Shown here: in pieces, positions 1 through 8,159 of the stretch
Layout of the letters: every line of letters begins with the position of its first letter
Position numbering within the stretch: position 1 is the first letter of the stretch
Source of the DNA: Bordetella parapertussis
GTDB lineage: Bacteria; Pseudomonadota; Gammaproteobacteria; Burkholderiales; Burkholderiaceae_B
Length of the DNA: 11,871 bases
Assembly (NCBI GenBank): GCA_945911685.1
Contig: CAMEAW010000079.1
Span: forward strand, 1 to 11,871
Direction of reading: 5' to 3'
The notes under the pieces: model-generated
Databases searched by the model: none
The model's input: the letters and a program-made list of their open reading frames with translations, nothing else
Told to the model about the DNA's origin: nothing
Translations under genes and position numbers: made by a program

Positions 1-405
1 GGGGTGGTGCGAGTCGTACAGGGCAAAGGCGGTAAAGACCGGTTGGTACCGTTAGGGGCTGAGGCGGCGCACTGGATCGATCGTTATATGGCTGAGTCGC
101 GCCCGCAGCTGCTCGGGCAACGATCCAGCCCCGCGTTGTTTGTGACCGCGCGTGCCGCGCCCATGACGCGGCAATCCTTTTGGTTGCTCATCAAGAAATA
201 CGCAGTCTTGGCGGGGGTCAATGCGCCACTTTCGCCGCACGTGTTGAGGCACGCGTTCGCCACGCATTTGCTCAATCATGGCGCAGACCTGCGCGTGGTG
301 CAGATGCTGTTGGGGCATTCTGATATTTCAACCACGCAAATTTATACCCACGTGGCACGCGAACGCCTCAAAAGCCTGCACGCGCAACACCACCCCAGAG
401 GTTAA
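1..405 (+). CDS. xerD: Tyrosine recombinase XerD, C-terminal part (5' end outside window)
   Basis: Site-specific tyrosine recombinase that, with XerC, resolves chromosome dimers at dif during division. Only the catalytic half (about 134 codons) is visible; the reading frame is open to base 1, so the gene starts upstream and the GTG codons at 4 and 7 are internal. Seen here: the beta-hairpin lysine region GKGGKDR (bases 22-42), the box HVLRH with the catalytic His (238-240) and Arg (247-249), the LGH histidine (316-318) and the nucleophile Tyr (343-345) in TQIYTHV. The first catalytic Arg lies upstream. The text from [15 protein letters not shown] through the QHHP tail matches E. coli XerD nearly residue for residue, which separates it from XerC and from phage integrases. 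It ends 67 bases before a tRNA gene, but there is no evidence that it is a tRNA-targeting integrase. Confidence 0.95.
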   Translation, partial: GVVRVVQGKGGKDRLVPLGAEAAHWIDRYMAESRPQLLGQRSSPALFVTARAAPMTRQSFWLLIKKYAVLAGVNAPLSPHVLRHAFATHLLNHGADLRVVQMLLGHSDISTTQIYTHVARERLKSLHAQHHPRG

Positions 406-435
406 TCGGTGTTTCAGAAGGTAAAATCCGGGCGC

Positions 436-463
436 TTGTTACACTCACACTTGCGGTTTAAAC
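436..463 (+). promoter_or_regulatory. Possible promoter of the tRNA-Arg gene
   Basis: A TTGTTA (436-441) resembling a -35 box lies 16 bases before TTAAAC (458-463), a weak -10 box. Transcription would begin near 470, just before the mature tRNA at 473. The gap between xerD and the tRNA holds no other feature. Matches are imperfect, so this is only a candidate. Confidence 0.35.
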
Positions 464-472
464 AAAGAAATT

Positions 473-547
473 CTCGCCGTAGCACAGTGGATAGTGCACA
501 TGCCTCCTAAGCGTGGGACACTGGTTCGATTCCAGTCGGCGGGACCA
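473..547 (+). tRNA. tRNA-Arg (anticodon CCU)
   Basis: Folds by hand into a complete 75-base cloverleaf. The acceptor stem CTCGCCG (473-479) pairs with CGGCGGG (537-543), including one U-G wobble at pair 2-71. The D stem GCAC/GTGC (482-485/494-497) closes an 8-base loop with the GG pair. The anticodon stem CATGC/GCGTG encloses loop CTCCTAA, giving anticodon CCU (506-508), which reads the arginine codon AGG. The T arm ACTGG-TTCGATT-CCAGT (520-536) is canonical. Discriminator A544 is followed by an encoded CCA (545-547). The first pair is C1-G72, less common than G1-C72 but found in normal tRNAs. It lies between xerD and a transporter gene. Confidence 0.95.
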
Positions 548-572
548 ATTTTCTTATTGAATTTTGGTTTTT
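544..572 (+). terminator. Weak candidate intrinsic terminator after the tRNA
   Basis: ACCAA (544-548), which includes the tRNA discriminator and CCA, can pair with TTGGT (564-568), followed directly by a T run (568-572). The stem has only five A/T-rich pairs, extended by two more after a TT bulge, so it would be weak. The stem uses the 3' end of the mature tRNA, so the two structures would compete only weakly after processing. Confidence 0.35.
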
Positions 573-605
573 ACCTGTGCTTTTCGTTATGATCAGTTTC
601 AAGCA

Positions 606-641
606 ATTGTGATGCAAATTCACGATCCAAAAAAATAGAAT
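606..641 (+). promoter_or_regulatory. Candidate promoter and operator of the transporter gene
   Basis: A good -10 box TAGAAT lies at 636-641, giving a start near 648 and a leader of only about 9 bases before the ATG at 657. No strong -35 box is spaced correctly. Instead an inverted repeat, ATTGTGA-N7-TCACGAT (606-626, six of seven pairs matching), covers the -35 area, which could be a binding site for an activator or repressor. It resembles a CRP/FNR half-site layout but has a 7-base rather than 6-base spacer. Confidence 0.4.
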
Positions 642-656
642 AGTTCACCTCGTAAC

Positions 657-1898
657 ATGACGCAGACGCCCACTTCAGCCACACCCAAACCAGATTTACT
701 CGACGATCCCCTCGCGCTGCGTACCATTTTGATTGGCACCTTGATTGTGCTGCTGGCGATGGGCGTTCGTGCCACGATTGGTTTGTTTATTCAGCCGATG
801 GGGCTTGAGCGCGGTTGGGGCCGTGAGGTTTTTTCGATGGCCTTCGCGATTCAAAATCTCGCCTGGGGCTTTGGCGCGATCGGTGCTGGGATGATGGCTG
901 ATCGTTTGGGCGCAGGTCGTACGATTGCGCTGTGCGCTGCGCTTTATGCATTGGGGTTGTTAGGCACACGTTACTCAAGCAATGAGTTTGAGCTATACAT
1001 GACTGCTGGCCTGCTGATCGGCTTGGGTCAGGCCGGCACCACCTTTGCCGTCATCTTGCCCGTGATTGCACGCACTGTTCCGGTGTCGTCGCGTAGTACA
1101 GCGATGGGCATCGCGAGTGCAGGCGGTTCGTTAGGTCAATTTTTGGTGGTGCCCACGGGGCAATTTTTAATCGATACGCTTGACTGGACGGGTGCGTATT
1201 GGGTGCTTTCGCTGACGCTGGCGATGACGCTGCCCTTGGCTTGGTTTTTGCGCGGTACACCCGGCCCTAGCACTGGGCCGCAGCAGTCGATGTTCGAGGC
1301 GATTGGCCAAGCGCTCAAGCATCCTACGTTTCATCTGATTTTTTGGGGCTATTTTGTCTGTGGGTTTCATACCGCGTTCATCACCTTGCATCTGCCCGCG
1401 TTTGTGGTCGACCAAGGTCTGAATGCCAGCACGGGTGCGATCGCGATCGGTTTGATTGGCCTGTTCAACGTGTTCGGCTCGTTCACCGCTGGCAAGTTGG
1501 GTGGTACCCATAGCAAAAAGAATTTGTTAGCTGGCTTGTACGCGTTGCGCTCGGTAGGCTTGATTTGGATTCTTGTGATGCCAACCTCACCGTGGGTGGT
1601 CTACGTCTTTGCTGGGTGGATGGGCATTTTCTGGCTGGGGACTGTTCCGCTGACCCAAGGTCTGATTGGCCAAATTTACGGCTTACGTTTCGGTGCAACG
1701 CTGATGGGCATGACTTTTTTAGGCCACCAACTCGGTAGCTTCAGTGGAGTCTGGATTGGTGGGCGCGTGCAGGCCGTGACCGGTAGCTATGACTTGGTTT
1801 GGTGGCTTGGCATTGCCTTGTCTCTGATTGCAGCCGCTTTGTATTTACCGGTGCGCGAAACCCCACTTAACGTTGCAGCGATTGCTAAAACGGCTTAG
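657..1898 (+). CDS. Major facilitator superfamily transporter, 12 transmembrane helices
   Basis: A 413-residue inner-membrane secondary transporter. The protein has a short hydrophilic N-terminus, then about twelve hydrophobic segments in two groups of six, separated by a polar central loop around residues 203-222 (GTPGPSTGPQQ). The MFS signature A appears between helices 2 and 3 as MADRLGAGR, with its Asp at residue 82. The length is typical of the family. Overall character (IGLFIQPMGLERGWGR in helix 1-loop, AGGSLGQF in helix 5) resembles the monocarboxylate/oxalate-formate-like branch, but the substrate cannot be read from sequence. The ATG at 657 has no clear ribosome binding site and probably a very short leader. 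No catabolic or regulator gene adjoins it to hint at a substrate; the next gene starts 4 bases after its stop. Confidence 0.88.
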   Translation: MTQTPTSATPKPDLLDDPLALRTILIGTLIVLLAMGVRATIGLFIQPMGLERGWGREVFSMAFAIQNLAWGFGAIGAGMMADRLGAGRTIALCAALYALGLLGTRYSSNEFELYMTAGLLIGLGQAGTTFAVILPVIARTVPVSSRSTAMGIASAGGSLGQFLVVPTGQFLIDTLDWTGAYWVLSLTLAMTLPLAWFLRGTPGPSTGPQQSMFEAIGQALKHPTFHLIFWGYFVCGFHTAFITLHLPAFVVDQGLNASTGAIAIGLIGLFNVFGSFTAGKLGGTHSKKNLLAGLYALRSVGLIWILVMPTSPWVVYVFAGWMGIFWLGTVPLTQGLIGQIYGLRFGATLMGMTFLGHQLGSFSGVWIGGRVQAVTGSYDLVWWLGIALSLIAAALYLPVRETPLNVAAIAKTA

Positions 1899-1902
1899 CT
1901 CG

Positions 1903-2058
1903 ATGTTGATGCTGCCACGTTCGCGTAAATCTTCTTTGCTGGTCCGCGCGGGCCTCGGGGTACTGCTTTGCGGGGTGTTGTTCGCCGGATTTTTGGCGTA
2001 TCTATCTCCTTCAATGCGCTTGAATTGGGAAGCCATCGCTTCCATGTGCGGCCTATAG
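1903..2058 (+). CDS. Small single-helix membrane protein, unknown function
   Basis: A 51-residue reading frame begins 4 bases after the transporter stop codon and ends 10 bases before the AddB-like gene. It starts MLMLPRSRKSSLLVRAG, a positively charged N-terminus, followed by one strongly hydrophobic segment (about residues 17-33, LGVLLCGVLFAGFLAYL) and a short C-terminal tail ending MCGL. The positive-inside rule predicts a cytoplasmic N-terminus and a short periplasmic tail. I do not recognise a named family. Its tight packing between two genes, its sensible topology and the lack of anything else in the 170-base gap support it as real; translation would depend on coupling because no ribosome binding site is visible. 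An in-frame upstream ATG at 1828 would overlap the transporter and is less likely. Confidence 0.55.
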   Translation: MLMLPRSRKSSLLVRAGLGVLLCGVLFAGFLAYLSPSMRLNWEAIASMCGL

Positions 2059-2068
2059 TTCGCGACCT

Positions 2069-4756
2069 ATGCAAAATTTGTCTGACTTGCCATTCATCGA
2101 TTACGCCGAACTGCGTGACTATGCTGCACGTAACACGACGGTCATTACCGTCAATAATCGTCTCGCACGCAGAGTCATACAAAGCCTGGCTCGGCAGCAG
2201 GCGAGTCAAGCCCAACGGGTATCTGAAATTCCGGCGATTGTGCCGTGGTCGGGCTGGTTGGTGCAGCAACTGAGCCGTGCCGGGTTTCAAGACGGGCTCC
2301 TTGAGCACACCTTGTTGCTAGATCACTTTGCAGCTCAAACCGTTTGGTCTGAGGTCATTGAAACTCTTGAAACAGAGCGCGTGCTGCTTGACGTGACTCA
2401 AGCAGCGACGGGGGCGATGCAAGCGGCTCAGCTGATCGACGAGTGGCACGTTGTGGTCGATGAGTCTGTTGCCACCGATGAGTATGCAAGTTTTTTGCGT
2501 TGGCGCGATGGCTATCGCAGCCGGTTGCACGCGCTCGATGCGTTAGATCCGAACTTGGCGGTGACGCGGCTCATTCAAATGATTGAGACAGGCCTTGAAT
2601 TGCCAGGCAATATCGTGTTGGCGGGCTTCAGTGAAATTTCACCTCGCATGGGCGTTTTGTGTACGGCTCTTTTGGCGCGCGGAATCAACTTATCTGTATT
2701 GCGCGAACCATCCTTACAAGCTGGGGCTCTAAGTCGAGTCGTGTGTGGCACCGCACAGTCTGAATGGCAGACTGCCGCACACTGGGCGCGCGCTCAGCTT
2801 CACGCGCATCCTGAGGGGCGTTTTGCGATTGTGGCGATCTCGCTAGACTCTCAAGTACCTTTCGCTCACCGTGTACTGACGCGCGTGCTGAGCGATGCGC
2901 AGGGTGTGCCCGAGTACAGCTTTAACGTTGCTGTTGCGCGGCCTTTAGCTGAGTGGGAGGCCGGACGTGCCGCCTTGACCTGGTTGCGTACCTTTGTATT
3001 GATGAAAGAACAACAGCAGGCAGCACCGGTTGAGTTAAGTGCAGCGTTACTAGCCGGTCATTGCGTGGGGCACGTCGCCGAAATGGGGAAGCGGGCCCAG
3101 ATAGATGCCCGCTGGCGTCAGCAATACGTGAGTCAAGTGAGTCTTGCCGGTTGGACGCATGCTCTTTCGGCGCTTGATCAGTTATCGCCTGCCTGGCAGC
3201 GCGCTTGGCAAGACTGGCAAAGCAGCAGTTCGTCGGCGCCGACCTATTTTTGGGCCAGATTATTTCGCGCAACTTTAGCGACGCTTGGCTTTCCCGGCGT
3301 GGGTCGGCAAAGTTCGCCGGCTTACCAAGTGCTTGAGGCACTTGATGATTTGTTTGAACGTTTTGAGGGGCTCTCGGCAGTGCTTGGCACGCTGACTGCT
3401 GGCGAAGCGTTAAAGGTTTTAAGCAGATTGGCGCGTAGTACGTTGTTTCAGCCGCAGCGTGCGCCTGATACGCGTCTCGATGTCTTGGGGCTACTCGAGG
3501 CAGAGGGCGGTCAGTGGGATGCGATCTGGATGTTAGGTCTGACTGACGAAGTGTTGCCTGCGGTCGCCAAGCCAAACCCTTTTATTCCAGTCAAAGCGTT
3601 GCGCCAGGCGCAGGCGCCTCGTTCGACTCCCGAGCGTGAGCGCCAGTGGGCCGAGAAGATCTTTGAAGCACTTTGCCACACCGCCCCGAGCATCGTTGTG
3701 AGCTCTGCCCTATATGAAGGCGAGCGGGCCCTACGACCTTCGCCGTTGACTGTGTCGCTTGAACCCAGCCCAGACGTCTGGACCCCTTCGAAGTCTGAGC
3801 ATGTCACCCCTTTGCTTCAGCGTATACCAGACGAGCGCGGGCCTATGGTGGCTGAGGACGAAAAGATTTCTGGTGGGATTGGTTTGCTAGAAACACAGGC
3901 GCGCAATCCACTGTGGGCTTTTATCCGGCATCGCTTAGGGGTCCGGGGGTTACCCACCTACACAGAGCTCGCCTACAAGCTGCAGCGTGGCGTGTTTTTA
4001 CATGGCGTGTTGCAACGAATCTGGGAAGAGTTGCGTGATCAAGAGGCCTTGCACGAGGCCGTTGTGCAACACACACTTGACGCTCAACTTGAACGCCTTG
4101 CGCACGAGGTCGGTCGTAAAGAGCTGCACGCCTTTGATGAGATCTTGCAAGGTCTTGAAATCGAGCGTGGTATCGCGGTGGTCAGGCAATGGCTTGCGCT
4201 CGAAGAGGCCCGACTGCCGTTTGAAGTGATTGAAGTCGAACAGAAGCGCAAACTTTCGGTGAAGGGGTTGACCCTTGAGGTGCGACTTGACCGCTTAGAT
4301 GTGGTGGGTGACACGAAAGACCGAGTCATTATTGATTACAAAACCGGTGCGACCTTACCCAAAGTATTAAACGATTGGAAAACGCCTCGCCCTTTAAATT
4401 TGCAGGTGCCCGCCTATGCCATGATGCTCGACCAGACTGATGCCACTGACGAACTGACGTCGGCAAAAACCGCGGGGCTGGTGCTGGTGCAGTTGCATTC
4501 AAAAGAGACTGTCGTGGCGGGGTTGGTTGAACGTGATTGTCTTGGCTTAAAGGGCCCCAAGACCTTAGACGAAGCAAAGTTTAAAGACGAAAGCTGGCAG
4601 GCGTTATTGCTTAGACTTCAAACAACCATTGAAACGCTGGCCGATGAGTTTGTTTCAGGTCATGCCTTGAATCAAGCCTGGAATAAAACAGATTTAGAGC
4701 ACTGCGATGTGTTGCCTTTGTTGCGTCTGTACGAAGATGAGTCTGGAGATGAGTGA
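2069..4756 (+). CDS. AddB-like PD-(D/E)XK nuclease, double-strand break repair subunit
   Basis: An 895-residue protein of the family known as 'probable DNA repair protein' (about 900 residues, related to AddB; I recall it as TIGR03623). It should partner the next gene product to resect double-strand breaks for RecA. The N-terminal helicase-like part starts VITVNNRLARRVI and lacks a Walker A motif, as in proteobacterial AddB. A family block near residues 486-530 contains MLGLTDEVLP and PNPFIP. The C-terminal nuclease is recognisable: His645 in RGVFLHGVL, Asp741 in RLDRLD, and Asp756/Lys758 in IIDYKTG. The four positions where AddB nucleases hold an iron-sulfur cluster read Asn613, Leu876, Cys879 and Leu885, so the cluster seems lost. 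The ATG at 2069 has no obvious ribosome binding site; the gene probably continues a transcript from upstream. It overlaps the next gene by 8 bases. Confidence 0.88.
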   Translation: MQNLSDLPFIDYAELRDYAARNTTVITVNNRLARRVIQSLARQQASQAQRVSEIPAIVPWSGWLVQQLSRAGFQDGLLEHTLLLDHFAAQTVWSEVIETLETERVLLDVTQAATGAMQAAQLIDEWHVVVDESVATDEYASFLRWRDGYRSRLHALDALDPNLAVTRLIQMIETGLELPGNIVLAGFSEISPRMGVLCTALLARGINLSVLREPSLQAGALSRVVCGTAQSEWQTAAHWARAQLHAHPEGRFAIVAISLDSQVPFAHRVLTRVLSDAQGVPEYSFNVAVARPLAEWEAGRAALTWLRTFVLMKEQQQAAPVELSAALLAGHCVGHVAEMGKRAQIDARWRQQYVSQVSLAGWTHALSALDQLSPAWQRAWQDWQSSSSSAPTYFWARLFRATLATLGFPGVGRQSSPAYQVLEALDDLFERFEGLSAVLGTLTAGEALKVLSRLARSTLFQPQRAPDTRLDVLGLLEAEGGQWDAIWMLGLTDEVLPAVAKPNPFIPVKALRQAQAPRSTPERERQWAEKIFEALCHTAPSIVVSSALYEGERALRPSPLTVSLEPSPDVWTPSKSEHVTPLLQRIPDERGPMVAEDEKISGGIGLLETQARNPLWAFIRHRLGVRGLPTYTELAYKLQRGVFLHGVLQRIWEELRDQEALHEAVVQHTLDAQLERLAHEVGRKELHAFDEILQGLEIERGIAVVRQWLALEEARLPFEVIEVEQKRKLSVKGLTLEVRLDRLDVVGDTKDRVIIDYKTGATLPKVLNDWKTPRPLNLQVPAYAMMLDQTDATDELTSAKTAGLVLVQLHSKETVVAGLVERDCLGLKGPKTLDEAKFKDESWQALLLRLQTTIETLADEFVSGHALNQAWNKTDLEHCDVLPLLRLYEDESGDE

Positions 4757-7700
4757 AAAGCAACCTAACGATGCCGCGATCAGACGTCAGGCAACAGATC
4801 CGAGACATTCGTTTTTGGTTCAGGCGCCCGCTGGCTCGGGCAAGACAGAACTTTTGACTGACCGCATTCTTGCCCTGTTAAGTACAGTCAAGCGGCCTGA
4901 AGACATCATTGCGATCACTTTTACGCGTAAGGCCGCAGCCGAGATGCACGAGCGAGTGCTCGAGAAGCTGTCTAAAGGGCTCAGCGATACTCCGCCCGTG
5001 GCCGAGCACGAACGACGCAGTTGGGACATGGCGCGCAAGGCGCTCGAACGCGACCGAGAGTTTGACTGGAATATTTTGCAATATCCTGCGCGGTTGGCGA
5101 TTCGCACGATTGATTCGTTTTGCGCCTCGTTGGTGCGGGCGATGCCGTGGATGTCATCGATGGGCGGATTGCCTGGTGTTGCCGAAGACGCCCGACCGCA
5201 CTATTTCGCCGCCGCAAGTGCCACGATCGAACTGGCGAGCGAGTGTCCCGAGGTCAAACGGTTGTTGACGCATATGGATCTGGATGTGTCAGCCACACGC
5301 GATGCCCTAGCTGATATGTTGAGTCAGCGCGATCAGTGGCTACCGCATCTTGAGCGAAGTGATGATCACAGTGCGCTTGAAGATAATTTGTTAGAGGCAA
5401 TAGAGCAAGATCTTGCGAAGTTGTTAGCAGTCATGCCCGAGCACTGGGCAGAGCAACTTGCGCCGCTCGCGCACTTTGCTGCGGGCAACCTGCTGCAGAC
5501 CAAGGCTGAAAGCCCGATTGTTGCGCTGCTTGACTGGGATGGTAGCCCCTTCGAGGCGAATGCCGCCGAACTCGAGCGCTGGCAAGGCTTGGCCGCATTG
5601 TTGTTGACAGGCGATGGGCCGGTACGAAAGACGGTGACTGTTGCGCAAGGGTTTCCGCCAAGTGCCGAAGGTAAGACCGCTAAAGCGCAGATGTTGCAGT
5701 GGTTGAATGATCATCGACCAACCGAACTTGCGGCTGCCGAACTACCAGAGTGGGTCAGCCGTCTACTCGGCGCAGTCACTTTGCCCGACTATCAATTTAC
5801 GCCTGAACAATGGGACATTATTCAGGCGCAGATGCAGTGTTTGAAGCTAGCAGCCGGGCAGCTAACGCTGCAGTTCATTCAGACGGGTGAGGTTGATTTT
5901 ATCGAGATTGCCCGCCGTGCGGATTTGGCCTTGGGGTATACCGACGATCCAAGCGAACTGTTACTCAAACTTGACGCCAGCATTCAACACTTATTGATTG
6001 ATGAGTTTCAAGATACCAGTCTGTCGCAGATCTCATTAATCACAAAGCTAACCTCTGGCTGGCAGCAGGGCGATGGGCGAAGTCTATTTTTAGTCGGCGA
6101 TCCGATGCAGTCAATCTATCGGTTTCGTAAGGCTGACGTGAGTTTGTTTATCAAGGTGCGTGATCAGGGCTTAGCGGGGTTAAAGCTGACGTGTTTACAG
6201 CTGACCGATAATTTTCGCTCGCAAAGAAACATCGTTGATTGGGTCAACGCAACCTTCAAACCCATGTTTCCTGAAGACGATGATCCGGCAGTTGGTGCAA
6301 TTTCGTACGCGGCCTCGGTTGCGTTTAAGGCCGAAACGGTACCTGACGCAGTGCAATGTCATTCTTTTTTGCCCGAAGGACAACAAACGTCTCAGCAGCG
6401 CGTGGTCGAGTTGGCACGCCAGGCGCTGGTAGACTTTAGTCAGCCCGAGCATAAGCACCCCGTGGCGATTTTAGTGCGCGCACGCGCGCACTTGCTTGAT
6501 CTGACGCAGTTGTTACAGCGTGAGGGGATTGCTTGCCGCGCCGTTGAGTTGGTGCCATTGCATCAACGCCCGTATGTGGTCGATCTGGTTCAAATCGCGC
6601 GCGCCCTGACACACCCCGCTGATCGTCTGGCATGGTTATCGGTGTTGCGCTCGCCTTATTGCGGTTTAACGCTAGAAAGCTTGCACGCTTTGTTTGGTCA
6701 GAATAAGCAAGCAGTACCCGATATTTTGCGTGCAGCGCTTAAGTCAACCGCTTCAGCAGGCTTGTGTCTGGCGCAACAGGTGCTGGCACCGGCAGAGTTT
6801 TTGCGGCTACGGAGTGTTGCACCGATCTTGCTCCAAGCCTTGACACAAGATGACGTGCAACCGTTTGCTGCGCGGCTTGAGTCGGTATGGCGGGTCTTGG
6901 CTGGGCCTGCGTTGGCCGAGTCTGAAGCGGATCTGCAAGATGCCGAAAGTTTGTTTGAGCTCATTGAACGCTTGGCGCCTTATGGCGCGCTTCAGATAGA
7001 CGAACTGCAAGAGCGTTTAAAAAAGCTGTATGCCGCGCCAGATCCGCACGAAAGGGCGGTTGAAATTATGACCATGCACAAGTGTAAAGGTCTGCAATTT
7101 GAAACGGTCATTTTGTATGGTCTGCAGCGCGCTCCGGCACCAGACCAGGCGCCACTGTTGCGTTTTGAGCAAGTCGGTTCGAAGTTGCTGTTAGGTCCCA
7201 TCAAGGCGCGCGCAAGCAAAGAGCAAGACCCGATCGCAAAGTATCTTGCACAGCGAGAAAAACGTCGCGGCGAATTTGAAATCGATCGACTGCTTTATGT
7301 GGCTGCAACGCGCGCTAAACAGGTTTTGCATCTTGTTGCGGATTTGACTGTGTCAACCAAAGAACTGGCGGTTGCTGAGCCGACAACGGGTAGTCTGCTT
7401 GCGCGGTTGTGGTCTGGCTGGCGCAAAGAAACGATTGCACCGGTGGTGACGCGTGCCGAAGCGCCATCGACCGCGGTGCCCCACCACCGTGGTGGCGCTT
7501 TAGTTCGCCGCGCAGAGGTTGCAGCTGCAGCGGCGCAACCTACCGGCGCTAGCCGAGGCACGGTGACGCCGCCGGTTGCTTTGCCCGCCGCCTTTAATGC
7601 GGCGTTCGTCTGGCCTGCTGTCAAAACCTACGACCGCGTGCTTGGCACGTTGATTCATGCCTGGCTCGATCACTTGGGTCGCCATGGCGCGGCGTACTGG

Positions 7701-8156
7701 GCCGAGCATCCCTTGCCCGAGCAGCGCAAACGCATCGAGCATCAGTGCATCCAGGCTGGGCTGCCGGCGCCCGAGGTTCCCACTGCGGCCAACGAGGTGC
7801 TCGAGACGCTCGTTGCCATGCTTAAACATACGCGTGGGCAAACATTACTCTCGCAATTAGGGGCGCGCCGTGAGTGGGCCTTGCTCGACGAATCAGGCAA
7901 AGTTTCGGTCTTGGATCTCGCCTTTCAAGACGAGCGCGGTTGGCTGGTGGTTGATTACAAAACAGGTCGCCCGTTGGGTGCTGAAACACCCGAGTCGTTT
8001 GGGCAACGCATGCTGGCACGCTACGCTAAGCAGTTGCAAAGCTACTGCGATCAGGTAAAAGGATTTGACGGCCAGGCGGCGCGTGCCGCACTTTATTTTC
8101 CCAGGGATGACCTGTGGTTTGAGTTTGAACCGCAGACGCGCGACAAGCCCTGCTAG
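4749..8156 (+). CDS. AddA-like UvrD/Rep-family helicase-nuclease
   Basis: An 1135-residue superfamily 1 helicase with a C-terminal RecB-type nuclease, partner of the preceding AddB-like protein. Motifs in order: Walker A APAGSGKT (Lys32), motif Ia ITFTRKAAAEM, Walker B LLIDEFQDT (Asp418, Glu419), motif III LVGDPMQSIYRFR, motif IV LTDNFRS, motif V MTMHKCKGLQFE (usually HKAKG), motif VI LLYVAATRAK. After a low-complexity Ala/Pro-rich linker (about residues 900-955) comes the nuclease: His970 in GTLIH, Asp1056 in LDLAF, Asp1069/Lys1071 in VVDYKTG, and the QLQSY motif (1095-1099). All nuclease residues look intact. The start at 4749 sits in ATGAGTGA, overlapping the upstream stop codon by 8 bases, and fits the short N-terminus of relatives; an ATG at 4737 is a possible alternative. 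Translational coupling is likely. Confidence 0.92.
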   Translation: MSEKQPNDAAIRRQATDPRHSFLVQAPAGSGKTELLTDRILALLSTVKRPEDIIAITFTRKAAAEMHERVLEKLSKGLSDTPPVAEHERRSWDMARKALERDREFDWNILQYPARLAIRTIDSFCASLVRAMPWMSSMGGLPGVAEDARPHYFAAASATIELASECPEVKRLLTHMDLDVSATRDALADMLSQRDQWLPHLERSDDHSALEDNLLEAIEQDLAKLLAVMPEHWAEQLAPLAHFAAGNLLQTKAESPIVALLDWDGSPFEANAAELERWQGLAALLLTGDGPVRKTVTVAQGFPPSAEGKTAKAQMLQWLNDHRPTELAAAELPEWVSRLLGAVTLPDYQFTPEQWDIIQAQMQCLKLAAGQLTLQFIQTGEVDFIEIARRADLALGYTDDPSELLLKLDASIQHLLIDEFQDTSLSQISLITKLTSGWQQGDGRSLFLVGDPMQSIYRFRKADVSLFIKVRDQGLAGLKLTCLQLTDNFRSQRNIVDWVNATFKPMFPEDDDPAVGAISYAASVAFKAETVPDAVQCHSFLPEGQQTSQQRVVELARQALVDFSQPEHKHPVAILVRARAHLLDLTQLLQREGIACRAVELVPLHQRPYVVDLVQIARALTHPADRLAWLSVLRSPYCGLTLESLHALFGQNKQAVPDILRAALKSTASAGLCLAQQVLAPAEFLRLRSVAPILLQALTQDDVQPFAARLESVWRVLAGPALAESEADLQDAESLFELIERLAPYGALQIDELQERLKKLYAAPDPHERAVEIMTMHKCKGLQFETVILYGLQRAPAPDQAPLLRFEQVGSKLLLGPIKARASKEQDPIAKYLAQREKRRGEFEIDRLLYVAATRAKQVLHLVADLTVSTKELAVAEPTTGSLLARLWSGWRKETIAPVVTRAEAPSTAVPHHRGGALVRRAEVAAAAAQPTGASRGTVTPPVALPAAFNAAFVWPAVKTYDRVLGTLIHAWLDHLGRHGAAYWAEHPLPEQRKRIEHQCIQAGLPAPEVPTAANEVLETLVAMLKHTRGQTLLSQLGARREWALLDESGKVSVLDLAFQDERGWLVVDYKTGRPLGAETPESFGQRMLARYAKQLQSYCDQVKGFDGQAARAALYFPRDDLWFEFEPQTRDKPC

Positions 8157-8159
8157 AAT
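8151..8159 (+). promoter_or_regulatory. Extended -10 element of the 4.5S RNA promoter, overlapping a stop codon
   Basis: TGCTAGAAT is an extended -10 (TGn then TAGAAT at 8154-8159). The first three bases of the hexamer are the TAG stop of the upstream helicase gene, so any -35 recognition lies within that coding region; no good -35 hexamer is spaced 16-18 bases upstream. Transcription would start near 8165, or slightly upstream if the RNA is processed. Confidence 0.5.

Noticed and set aside
1..547. Integrase next to a tRNA gene, suggesting the edge of an integrated element
   Set aside because: The recombinase matches housekeeping XerD closely, there is no repeated tRNA 3' end in the window, and the neighbouring genes are ordinary chromosomal genes.
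7069..7101. HKCKG instead of HKAKG in helicase motif V as a sign of inactivation
   Set aside because: Ala to Cys is a conservative change at a position not known to be catalytic, and all other helicase motifs are intact.
7481..7495. Perfect inverted repeat CCACCAC-C-GTGGTGG in the helicase gene
   Set aside because: It lies inside a coding low-complexity linker, has no T run and no neighbouring promoter; a chance product of His-His-Arg-Gly-Gly codons is the simplest view.
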